Shown here piece after piece: positions 35,434 to 47,331 of a stretch of 64,000 bases of DNA; the stretch's first letter is position 1; the number at the start of each line of letters is the position of its first letter. A program made the translations under genes and the position numbers. Under the pieces are notes generated by a model that saw only the letters and a list, made by a program, of their open reading frames with translations, was not told the DNA's origin and did not search any database. The stretch spans positions 1,316,231 to 1,380,230 of the forward strand of contig KL647304.1 in NCBI GenBank assembly GCA_000727475.1, in the 5' to 3' direction. The DNA comes from Sarcocystis neurona (Eukaryota > Apicomplexa > Conoidasida > Eucoccidiorida > Sarcocystidae).

Positions 35434-38400
35434 CTTTTATGAAGACGCACTGGAATGAAAAGCTACCTGCTCCAAGTGGTTGATATCTCAACGCACTATT
35501 CGCTAGGTATACACTGTACAGTAGATTGTTCGCGCCGTATGGGTGCCAGTCCCTATGGAACAACGTGCCCTGTGCAGAAGCGTCAGACACGCGAGTTTGT
35601 TTTTAAACGCTCCTTTTAACTACAGTCGATGACTATCACGGTTCTGTGTTTTCACACTGATGTCCAGGATGAAGCTTCGCAGTCTCTGCGGCAGTGCAGT
35701 CACAGGAAGGGACACAATCACCAAAGTGTATGCCTCTGTCGTGCCATAGTTGAGCAGTTGCGCAAGGGAAGACGCAAGAAGCGCCAGGTTCTTTTCAGTC
35801 GCTTTGAGCGAGCAGAGCACTTCGCGGTGCCGTCGGCGAGCTACACAGGATGGTGCAACACGAAACCAGCGGCGTGTTCTCAGAACTACTGCGTATCTTG
35901 TACAGTGGGTGTAGCACCCGTGGGACTGAACATTCGCACTGAGACGTACTGTCTCCAATATCTACGGACAGATGCTTGAGCGTCCCCCCGTACAGTTTGC
36001 ACAGTCACACATGTAATGAGGAGGCGAAAGTTTGTTCGGCTTGCGGAGGCCAGAATAACCAAAGACTGTTTGCCTTGAGTGCGCCTAAACGGCGGCAACT
36101 GATCATCAGGAGAACAAAATCAAACGCACCGACCTTCTTGAAACCTGAACACACACGCTGTGCCCAGAGCCGGTAGAGACAACCAGGCTCCGCTGTTCTT
36201 TCCGTCAGTTCAAGACCTGCACGGCTCGGTGGCTAGCGACGAGCAAACTGAGGGCGTGCTGAGGCATGAGACACCTGGCACCACCCTTATTTTCAAGCCG
36301 TCTGAGAAGTCCATGGCTGTAGACCGTCACGGCGGTAGAGTGATTTTTCACAGTTTAAATTAGTTACAGACGAGCTTTCCTCTACCGGGAAGACGGTGGA
36401 GGAAAGATCAGTCGATGAACACAACGTTTATGTAGCACCAGCCACGCTGTACAGCCACAAGAGCGCATCTCGCCGAAAGAAGTTCCTCTTATTGTCTACC
36501 AAGCCGACGGCTTGTCGGAGGTGCCCGACCCGAGCTGCCAAATCGGCTCAACATCAGAGTGGCCCACTAGCGGCTGTAAACCCGTCTTTGGAAACTTAGC
36601 TAGTATGTCGTGTCTGGATAGGATTACACGGCGGAAGCCTCTATCGTACCACTTATGTTGTTCTGTTCTGTGTGTTTGTGAGAACGCAGCAAGTAACGTC
36701 GTCGGCGTAACCCACGAATGTAACGGACGCATGTTACCAATCCAGCCTAGGCCCCAATACACAAGAAAGTCGCGGTCGCACTGGACGTGTGGCAATCTCA
36801 GCTGCACCCCAAAAGTATGTCCAGTTTATTCTAGCGAAAAGCTATTGAATGTTGTCACGACAGGAGGAGTGAATCGCAGAGCGGGTGGTGTAAATGGAAA
36901 GGTGCCGCGATCAGTATACTGCACCGTATCCGCTGAGCGAAAACAAGTCCTACGGTCTACCAACGGTGAAGTGTTCACCACTGGCGCATATACTTCATGA
37001 CGCCGTGAAAGGAATAGAACTTGAAATTATTTCTAGCACTTTCTGTAACGGCACGGTTCGCTGACGTACATCGTCGAGTGTGGCTGCATGCCGCAGCTTA
37101 ACCTGGTCCACTCAGCTCTATGCGACTTCCGCACGAAATATTCCACCGTATTCCCTGATGTGATCTTAATTGTTTGGCAGCCCACGCACCCAAAAATTAG
37201 CGGCCTTGACAGCATTCATCCGTTTGCATTGCATCGTTGTCCTTCTATTTGTCTTCTTTGGACGTCGCCTTGCAAATCTCGGTGTTGTCAGTACGGAGAC
37301 TCGAGAACAGGTTTTTCGGACGATTGAAAACTACAGGGACTGACGGTGACCTACGTGCGTTTTGTACGAAAGGGCTCAGCGCGCGTGCAACGCTTGTTAA
37401 CAATAACTATACTTTCTAGGCAGTGTCACGCAGCCTCACGGAGTGGAAAAGTTCGTAAGAGGTCGGCATATGCGGAATATACCACGTCGAACTCGGGAGG
37501 TAGCGCCACGCCGTCGTGCTTCCGTGTTCTTCCGTTCGCTCTTGGTAGCTTCTACACTTGTGGCAAGGGTATCACTCTATTCTCACGGACTCAATACGCA
37601 CGCATGTGCTTTGGAGAGTGTAGCGGGTTCCTTCACTGCCGAGATGAGGTGTGTGACCTCTCCAGCTTGATGGACCGGGAGAGAATTTCCGGCTACCTAC
37701 CGGAGGAAGCGTCTGAAGGGGCTAGACCCGTGTACCTGAGTGCCTCGAACATAAAGCGCTATGCGGGTTATGTTCGCATAGCGCTTGTCTGTCGCAGAGC
37801 CCAGACGTCTGCGAGTGAGCTACGTGATCGTGTGCTTTTCAAACGAGTCTGTAACTGCCACCTATGTGTCCACACGGTTGTGGGGTTGACACGTTCTGAT
37901 CTATTCAGCTCAGCTGCCGGAGGAGACAGTGTAAGAATTTTGAAGTCTTATCGTCACATCTAGTGAACGGTCAAAGTAGAGGCGCCACAAGGGGGCTCAA
38001 CGCAGGTCGGATTTCGAGCGAAAATCAATGCTACTGACCTTCTCTTCCACACTCATGTGCGCACAGAAGTGACACATCTTTGTGTGGCAGAACGCTTCAA
38101 TATTTGTCCCGTGTTAGTGACGACCTTCTAATGGGCGCCTGGTGTCACGGGTGGGAACCGGCGACCGTCACAAGCCGCGCAGGAAGGAGCGCGTGCGCCC
38201 GTCGTCAACCGCGCCTTTTTGCTGGCTACCGGCAATCGCGGTTGTCCAGAATGCAGTGTGCCGAAAAGTTTAATGAGCTTCTGGCCTTTCAGCCGTGCTC
38301 AAATGTTGCTTCTCTTCGACAGCAGCAGCGCCTTGAAATGGGCTCCTTTATTTCCAGACAGGCCCAGACACACAACCCCGAAGGCAACGTCGTATCGGCA

Positions 38401-39168
38401 GCGGTTTGCCTGTCAAGGTATCGCGTTGCGCTCGGCTTGCGCTCCCCAGGCTGTCAACCGGCAGCCACGACGGAGATTACAACAAGACTCTACGTAAACT
38501 GCATCGCCGGTCGCCACAAAGGCATGGCAGCGGATAAAAAAAGTGTGAGATCCCATTTCTCCGGTTGAACACCGTACGAATGTAGAGTACTCTGTACCTT
38601 GCTGTCTGTCAAGGGGGCTTTACGGAAGACACCGCTACAGTGAAAGTGTACGCATTCTTTCCTTAGCGATGGCCTTTTTTCGCTTCACTGCAGCCGTACG
38701 TATTTCGGAAGACATGTATGGTCTTGCTCCCCTACCCTTCTCTGCAAGCGTTCTGCATCTGATTTAGAGAGTTCTGCTTAAACGAACTACAGACGTATCT
38801 GGTACAAGGTAAATGCGAGGTTGTCTTCGGTGCAGCTCACGCAACACAAAAGATTACGTCTGCTGTTGACGTCGTCTCGACGGGTATGCAGTGTGACATC
38901 GTGGGGGCTCTCAGTACAGCGAAGTGAGCATTCACAACACGTAGCGCCTCACGATCACCACCAGCCGCGGCACAACAGCTGAGATTCTTCAACACTCGAC
39001 TTCAGCGGTTACATCAATGTGTAGACATGCACCAGCTGCATCGCACAAGTGGAGTTTCACTTCATACTGTGATACACTAATGAAAAGAAGCGATGAGCGG
39101 CTGTTCGTGACTCGGAGGCCGCGGATCTTTCCGCTCAAGAGCATGAATGCACACTGGCCTCCTTCAAG
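35434..39168. other. divergent spacer between paralogs B and C
   Basis: This 3.7-kb spacer separates the start codons of two head-to-head paralogs and must contain both promoters. I see no clear TATA-like or repeated promoter motif. It also contains plus-strand coding-like frames, listed separately. Confidence 0.6.
36160..38570 (+). other. cysteine-rich coding-like frames, possible decayed or unassigned gene
   Basis: Several plus-strand frames in a row have protein-like composition: 36230-36362 (PGTTLIFKPSEKSMAVDRHG), 36512-37000 (12 or more cysteines), 37088-37260, 37346-37963 (205 codons, 11 cysteines, with PVYLSASNIKRYAGYVRIAL) and 38080-38568. They lie in different frames and I could not connect them with phase-consistent introns. 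A degenerate cysteine-rich surface-antigen-type gene is one reading. Long 5' leader or enhancer DNA with chance ORFs is the other. Confidence 0.25.
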
Positions 39169-42100
39169 ATGCCGTTTCCTTCGAAGAGCTCAGGGCGATA
39201 CCAGAAGGATGCGCCCTGCGGCAGAACAGGAATATGTTTGTTCGTATGCGCAAGCGTTTTTTCGGCTGTCAAAGCCGTGCGCGTGCAGTCATCTACTCAC
39301 TCACCGCAGCGGCTTGTCCCTGATGAAGAAAACTTGTTCGGTAAGGCGATGACAGGAGTTCTGCAGCCGCGTTTCGCAGGTCTATTGCTCTGCATGGACC
39401 ACGTGAGAGTAGTCAAAGGTAGCTGTGTGTCCCAAATGGCACTCCAGATTTCCCCTCTAGACAAAGCGGTTTCGTGCTTCGTCCTTCTGCGCGACTACCA
39501 CAGCTGGCAGATATGTGTTTGGCGCTTCATATCTGGACCAGGCGCAGAGGGTGTGGAAGGGAAGGCGGTCAATCTGGCTGCGGATCGCGCATCCGTCAGC
39601 TTTGCCGAAACCTATAGAGAAGGAGACATTTGGTTTGGTCTTCTGGGCATGGAGTATGTCATAAATGCATCTGCTACGTTGTCTCTTGCCTTCAAAGCCA
39701 GTAAGGGACAAAAGTGAATCCAAGTGTAGCTGCAGCCACGCCTTTGTAAGTGTGCGTCGGAGACCTTCACCGCACACAGCCTGTTAGCTCTATCATATGT
39801 GTGCTGCCTGTTCTTGATGCGCGAACATGCTTCTTCGCGTCCGCAGAAGTCCACTACGTTTACACAGCACCCTTCATGATTCCTTTCTTCCAGTCGAACC
39901 CTTGGCTGAAGTATCGAACCGTTAGCTTTGTGGAAAAACAACGGATATTGCGCATGATCCAAAAATTCGCGTATGGGCGCTCCTGGATTTCTAAAAGTAA
40001 GCCTTGCATTGCTCGTCGTGAAAGCCGTACAAGCGGGCGGACAACCTCGACGAGTCCGGGTGCGGTGATACCACATATCTTACCAAAGTGTGCACTCTAA
40101 GCCGTAACATGCGCCACTGCAGCACAGACTTCAATTGACTGCTCTTCACAGGAGATCCTGTTGCAAAGGTGGCAAACTTTTTCGTGGAAATGCTCATGAG
40201 CAAGGTAACCTCACGCCAGCAAAGGGCGTTGTCTGCGGAACGCAAGAAAGAACTTACCAAGCTCATTGCCGAATCGCACGCTGCTGCCCGAGCAGCCGCA
40301 CTTGTCAAGGCAAACAACAGTAAGTTATGTCGAGCACCCGGCGGGGTCTGCTCACTGTTGAGGGCTTTTGAGAATCACTCTACAACCAGAAAGACGTGCA
40401 GCTATTGTTTTGATGTCTTTGACGTCACAGCGCAGAACTTGTTCACTTGGACCGACTCTATCCGTTCAAGCCCAATTGCAACTGTTAAAAATGTGGTTGA
40501 GCACGCGTTTCAAAACGGTTTGCGGGGAATCACCGGAATCGCCGAATGGGAAGTAAATCAAGGCTGCTTCGCAATCGCCCACCGAGCTAGAAACATCCTG
40601 CCGTTGACCAGCGTCTTTCCGGGTGGAATCTTGGGGAAAATTATGGAGAAAATGACAAGATCATACCTAATATACTTCAACCCTGCCCTGGTCATGTACA
40701 AAGGCATTGTACCTATGTTCCTTGCGCTACTATGCCAACTTGACCTTCCTAAAATCGTAACTGCTGTCCTGACGCGTATTTTCCGAGCCAAGCGACGTCT
40801 CGGGCGCTCCATTGCCTCTTTGTGGCGCAAATATATAGGCATGCGGCGCGATGTAGCCGGCAACATATTGATTGACGATATGCTGCGTGGTGCTGGCGTA
40901 GTCATGATAACGTTGCTCTTCCAGCTGCATGGTGTCGACGTGGATAGTCTCACACGCCAAGGACAGATAGTGGAAGCCGCTATGGTAGCTGGCCAGGGAG
41001 CTTGGGCCTTTTCTGATGGTTTGTTTGTGGGGGCCAAAGACTTTGCACAGCTTTTCAGCGCGTATTTCACAAGGTACTTGAGTGTGACCACAGAAGTCTT
41101 CCTCTTCTGCAAAGACAGAGAAGCAGTTTCGCCTGAGACCCAAGGCGATCTCGACTCTTTCTTCAATGGCCCTAATCCTGGAGACCTTCCACCAGCAGAC
41201 CGCCTGCTTGAATGGGTACGCAAAAGAAAGGCCTGGGAACACATTTTTTTTTATACCCAGAGAGGAAATTATCCTTCACTACTTGTTCTTGTACCTGTGT
41301 CTACGGAGGAGGTCAAATAACACTGATACTGGTGGATGCAGTGGCGTACAGTCTGCTGACTGCTCGTTCGTTCATCTCCTCTTCTTATTCTGCAGTGCAG
41401 CACTAACGCTGGCTACATCAACCAGCTCGAGACGAGATCTTTGGGGATGGCTCAAAAGTTTCTCCAGTATATGGTGAAAACTCTCCAACGGCAATTTGGT
41501 GCTTTTGAAGAGTACCTTTCGAACATAATGTCAATATTGTACGAACTCGTATTTGCGTCGTTGGAAAGCGACGTGGCAAGTACAACTAGTGAGGGCTACG
41601 GCCGCCCTGTATTTAAAGGAGAACTGGAAGCACTCCTGAAAAGACAGCAGCAAGTGTCGCCGCTGACGAAGAAATCGGAGATGGCTCGTGGACTGTTTAG
41701 GAAACCGTGGATGGCGAAGGCTATTCGCAACCTTGCGGAAGGCTATTTCACAGCAGGTAAGCAGAAAAAGGTAAGTGCGTCTTGCTGACTTCTACGTAGA
41801 AGCACGGAGGAAAGTTTACCAGCAAACGCTCCGTCTTAATTTTCTGACTCTACGTGTAACAGCGGCTGCGTTAACGCTGCTCAATCACCTGAAATCCCCG
41901 CCACCACGCTACAGCGAAGCGGAGACGACAGCGGCATATTCTCGAGGAAACCAGTGGCTACTTCAGGCATCAAAACAGGTTCGTGAGGCTCTGGCGATTA
42001 TATTCGGCCGTTTCCTCAATAGTCAAGCTGTCATTACTCGCGCGAAGAATTTGAAGACGCGAATGAAAATGTATGACTTTATCAACCAGTGTCAAGATCC

Positions 42101-45100
42101 GGAAGATCCGTATCATGCTAGTGCATGCGGGAAATATGTAACCACCTCTATCGACGAAGTCAGGTTCGTGGGGAAATCACTGCTCGTCCTCAATTTGGGA
42201 GCTGCTGGCGATCCTAAAGACCTGACACTCACCAACGTGCTCGGTGAAACGGCCTCTTTTGACCCTACGACGGTATTTGCTGACTGGTACCAATGGATGA
42301 TAGATCAAGGCTTGTCCCGCACGCGGCACGCCGACTGTCTCGGTGCTGCTGAAGACGTCAACTCAAGGGGTAAGCGCTGTACTCTCAGCAGCATCGGTGA
42401 TGTGCACGGCCTAGCAGAAAATGATGGAAGAGTAGACGAGTCTTTTTTCTTTTTGTTTTCGTCTTCAGAGAAGGTGGAGCAATTCATCAAAGTCCTCGCG
42501 ATGTCATTTCAAGAAAGGCTGCGGTTCTTTCGCTTTGAATCCGAAGGACTCACAAGCCTTCGACTTTTTGATTTGAACGGGAGAACCGCAATATTTAGAC
42601 CCCGGTCAAGCACAGCGATGTTTGAACAGTTGAAACGAATAAAACCTGACCCGTTAGATGCCCCTTCAATATTCAGAGTCACACAGCTTCACGAAGGAGA
42701 GCTAGTATTTGCTCAAGCTTCTAATACACCCCTTCAGGGATATCTCGTATACGCGGACGACCGGCGGGAACTTAGGGCTCTGCAGCACGATCCCATTGCT
42801 GCCAAGGAACTACTCGTATCTCAACTGATTGCCATTAAAGGCCGCCTTGGGGCAGAAATGGTGGGTGAGACCGAATTGAAGAGCTCAACTGCAGCCGAGG
42901 TAGTCACTGCGGTGTTCATAATATTATCCCTTTTGGACTTGCGTGCTCGTTAACTGTCTTTTCCAGGCTGCCACGCTTCTCATGGCCTTACACCGCAAAG
43001 TCGTGTCCTTTCATCAGCACAGCTTGCTTACCTTTTTGAACCTGGTAACTCCGAAAATGTTCATGGATGGTATAACTATCATAAGGGACGCAGTGGAGAG
43101 TGGTGAGGCAGGAGTCGCGCTCGAACAAGGACTTTACAGCTTTCCACAATCATTCGAGACGTTGAAAGATATCTTTTTTGGTTCCGTAAATACGTTGGTC
43201 TCCCGCATGCACACTTTGGACTCTTCCGATTCGCTATCTATATTCATTGTTGGGATCCTGCATCAAGCATATCAGAAAATACAAAAAAACCGCACAGGTC
43301 GCACAAAGGTATTGGAGCGGTTCCAACAAGCATTGCTCCACGTGGTAGAGGCTGAGGAAGTAGGCGCATTCGATGCGACCTTCCCGGAGTGCTCCTTCCT
43401 GGCTCCTTTAAATGGTGTGCGCGAAGCGGTGCTTCCATTGAGGTGCGCGCTCTACCGGTTTCTAAAACTACGGTCTCTAGATATTGGAAAGGTGAGCCTG
43501 TCAGCAGAAAATGGTGGCTTGTTCTAGCGTGCTAACCGTCAACACGTAACGGTGATGTAGTGTACTGTAGGTGCATTCGGGCACAATGTAAGTCAATTGG
43601 CACATGAAACGTGCCCCCAGGCAATCCTGCCTTTAAGTATGTGAGTGTGTGTGTAGCATGGTTGAAACAACCATACTGTATGGTCACGTTTTCACACGTG
43701 TACAAGGGGCGCGCGTACACATTACTGATGCGTCCCTTGCTCATAGGCAACAGTGAAAGACATGGACGCTAGACGAGTCACCCTTTACATAGACGCCGCC
43801 ATTGAATATCTGGACGCCCTCCGTGGCGCGACTTCTTGGAAGGAGTTTCTCAACTACGAAGGGCTTCGCGGTTCAGCTGCACAGTACGCCGAGACTGTGG
43901 GAAAATATAGTTTTGAAGCGCTTCAATTACAAATGTCTGGCGAGATTCCGGCAGAGGGCAACTTACTTGAAAGTGTGAGAGGCCTGGTGCATCCTTCTCT
44001 TGGCATGATTATCCGCCCTGGAAGCACGGAGGGTACTGCGCAGGTTGTGGAAACGCTGGTCTACGGGATGAGACACCTGGGACGCAAAGCCAGGAACCGG
44101 ATCAGAAATTCCCTTAGAAAATTGAAGCGCAAGCTGAAAACGCTTCTTGCCCACAAGAAATTGCCAAAACGTCTTCGGTACGCTGTCGCCTAACTGAGGG
44201 TCAAACAGGTCGTCGTATTGTGCAGGTTATTGAGCTGGAAAACTGTCATCCTTTATGCCTGGTGTTGCGGTCGTTGCGACAATGCAGGATGTACAATATT
44301 GTCACCGGAGGACAGTTTTTTGGGGCGCTGGAGCACGCAGAACGAAAAGCTTTCCCTGAAAGTGGAAAGCTGCCGTCGGATTTCATCAAGGCTTCAGATC
44401 TTCGCGCATTTGGGAAACTGCTGGTTTTCCTCGAACGCACAGGTCTATTTTTGGAGAATCCGAAGGCGATGAGTGCTGTCGTTTCGGAGATGCGAACTAT
44501 CCCCTTCATCACCGCGGAATCTGAACGTTAGGCTAGCACACGTCGTAGTCGCACGCACATCCACTGGCGTACTCCGCCACGTGTCCAGTAGTCATTATAA
44601 CCCTGTGGCCGATGACACCACAGCCAGGCTGACGCTCGTGAGCGTTAATCTTCGTAAGATGCATCAAATGGCTATGTTGGTTGCTGCAGAGCTTTACCAG
44701 GATATCCAACAGAAAATCGCCACCATGGTGAAAGCGGATCTTCGCGCAGCTGTCGGGTACATCCTCACGTATAATATCGCTCAAGGTACTATAGGCGTCA
44801 ATGTGGCCCTAGCAATGTTGGCCCTCAAAGGCATTAGATTTTCCACAAGGAAGGTAACGCACGTGGAAAAGGTTGGAATTTTGAAAGTTCTCGAGCCAGA
44901 AACCCTCAGGTTTATTCGTCGTTCGCTGGAATTGCCGCTTATATTAAAACACATGAAGGCTATCCCAGAGGCTGAAGCCATAACACTGTTTCGCTTTCGT
45001 AAGTCAACCGTCTTGTGTGAACGAGTGGAGGGATATTGAGTGGCAAGCATAGACGAGTCGACTGGGGCTACCTGAGATGCGAAAAGCTGCTGTGTATTTA

Positions 45101-47331
45101 TGGACGACAAAAAAAAAAAAAACTGTCGGCCTTGACTGCGACGTGACATAACCATGCCTGCGCAACAGACCGCGTAGGCATATGGACGAGTGCTGTACTG
45201 ATTGTGTTGTTCGAATATACCACTCTGACTTCGAATAACAGGACCTCGAGGTAGCATCAGTTTCGCGTACCCTGCCACGAACAGAATCCTGCCTCTCAAT
45301 GAGAATGTGGAAGTGGCGGCGGGCCTTGATCGTCTCTACAACACAGGGCTTCTACAGGTGCTGGCCAGCGAAATGCAAACAAGGGATGAGGAATCAGGCT
45401 GTGTGGCTCTTTTTGAGATCATTCAGACCGACCTGAAAGTTGATTTCGCAAAAGCGTTCAAACTCTGGTCACAGGAGCCTGGTCCTTATGACAAGAGAGT
45501 AATTGCAACCTGCGCGGTCTTATTCGTCCTCAAAGAATTGCTTAATTCAGGACAGCGAGAAACTACCGTGCAGACTCTCCTTGAAAAACTTTACTTCGAT
45601 GACACGCCTGTATTAAAATACGTCGAATACACAGCGTCCACTCGAGCAGATGAGCGTGAACGACTGAAGCAGCTTAACAGGGTCAATCCTGTCGTTGCTA
45701 CCGTATACTTGGTAGCTGGTGGTGGCCTGGACTCTTTGTGGACGAACTTTACCTCTGAGACAGGACACCTCCATTTTCAGTCCAGACCGGCAGGCCGAAT
45801 GTCGGATGAGCCACTGTACGACCTTTTCGTACACATTACCGAGCACCTTATGGAATCTGCCGGTGCGCGTCCGGAATTTTTCTTATTAGAGCGTAAGTTG
45901 TTTTGTGTGCACCACTCACTCTCGAAGGCGGAAGCCGCGTAACGAGTGACCTGTGGACAAACGATTTCAGAGTACTTTTTTGTGCGTGCACCTGTGCGCG
46001 CAGTAGAAAGCTACTACTTCGAGGAGTGGTTCCGATTTTTGGAGCCCGATCGAGTGGCACAGTATGTTGAGGATTTCAAGAAAAGCGAAGGCCGTCGCAG
46101 CATTGACAAAATGGCACTTAAACAGCTGAGTAGCGTCTACGTGCACTATGACATGGGCGACTACTACATGTCATTGCGACAGCGTTCCGTGGTGCCCGTA
46201 GCTGACGTGGTGAAGAGCGCGGCAAATAACGTTTTGAATCAGTTTGAGCGCACTCTGCCTACGTACGGCATAGCGATGATGATGTTGGACCTGAGCAAAG
46301 AAGTGAGAGAGGCGAAGATTGCGTGCTACACACAATCTTTGAAGGAGTTCAAAGAATACACACGGAAAAGTCGCGAAGCACAGGAAATGTGGAAGATTGA
46401 TTGTGTGCACCAGCACTTCATCGACAGAGGCTCTTTGGGTTATTCGGCTGCGGCGCTGAACGCCGAAGAAAAGGACGCAGTGCTTGAAGCTCTTGATAAC
46501 GGTGCGCAGTCTTACAGCATCTGGAACCATCTCGACCCACAGCACTATAAATTCACAGAGTCCTGTCTTTTTCGAGCGTCACTTGACTGCTGCGTTGGTT
46601 TCGTTTGAAAAAGATTCGTGTGTTCTCCGATTCCTGTGGTCCCCTGTCTTTTCTCTTACTATTACCCTTCAGAGTTTAAAATAAGAGCAGAAGTTTTGTA
46701 CAACGCGCTTATAGAATCTGAAGTGGATGTCGAGAAGCTGAAGAAGCAGGTGTGGACCTTCATTACAATGCCGCATATCTCGCTGCGTAGCGGTGCGCGA
46801 TTGAAAGAAAACATTCGTCTCGCGCATTACTTCATCACAAGCGTGCGCCAGCGTGTACCGTGGGACGTTGTCGCCTCTGATCTCGCCACTAGAAGAGCAA
46901 ACAAGTCTCTCTGTCGCACTCCAGATGAGGGAAAGCGCTACATGTACTCGTACGTAGAAAGACCTTACCTGTTCAATCCCTTCCAATTTGCCCTCGACCT
47001 CCTGACTTTCGTGAAGACAAGTAAGCCATGTCCACGTTTTGCGCATGGGTTGCCTACGTTGAGTGTTAGGTGAAAGGTGACAGCAAAGTCACCTTTGCTG
47101 TGCATCGCGACGCAGGTTAGAAAAAGCTTCCACTTTTCCCAAAAGTGTTCTTTCTTGTGGAAGAGCTTGCGTACAGATAAAGCGCAGAGCCTCCGCCTGC
47201 CCAAGGTATTGCTCATGAGGCGACTGCAAGTGTTACCACAGTTACTGCTGCTTCGAAAAATAACGCCACGCGGCGAGACACTTTACGCGAAAGAATTGCA
47301 CCTGGGACAGGAGTTAATTTCGCAAGCATAA
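39169..47331 (+). CDS. paralog C of the ~1,900-residue secreted rhoptry-type family (RON3-like candidate)
   Basis: Sixteen exons: 39169-39340, 39542-39700, 39847-39996, 40152-40319, 40431-41215, 41396-41756, 41863-42369, 42469-42860, 42967-43491, 43747-44177, 44288-44526, 44690-44998, 45242-45892, 46004-46501, 46673-47020 and 47177-47331 (TAA). They close in phase to 1,949 residues. Exon 1 has a hydrophobic GICLFVCASVFSAVKA that could be a signal peptide. This start and the exon 2 acceptor are the least certain parts. Other marks are GDIWFGLLGMEYV (exon 2), NPWLKYR (about residue 128), and hydrophobic segments at about residues 293-320 and 368-383. Also present are SDGLFVGAKDFAQLF, Cys-led exon 6, FRKPWMAKAIRNLAEGYF, INQCQD...CGKYVTTSIDEV, LRLFDLNGRTAIFRPRS, KPDPLDAPS, NRTGRTKVLERFQ, FPECSFL, LRQRSVVPVADV, EMWKIDCVHQ and NPFQFALDLLTF. 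The protein ends basic with no anchor. The early membrane segments, secretion signal and length resemble RON3 more than RON2 or CLAG, but this is inference. Confidence 0.88.
45109..45122. repeat. A homopolymer in an intron of paralog C
   Basis: A run of 14 A residues lies in the intron between exons 12 and 13 of paralog C. Confidence 0.8.
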
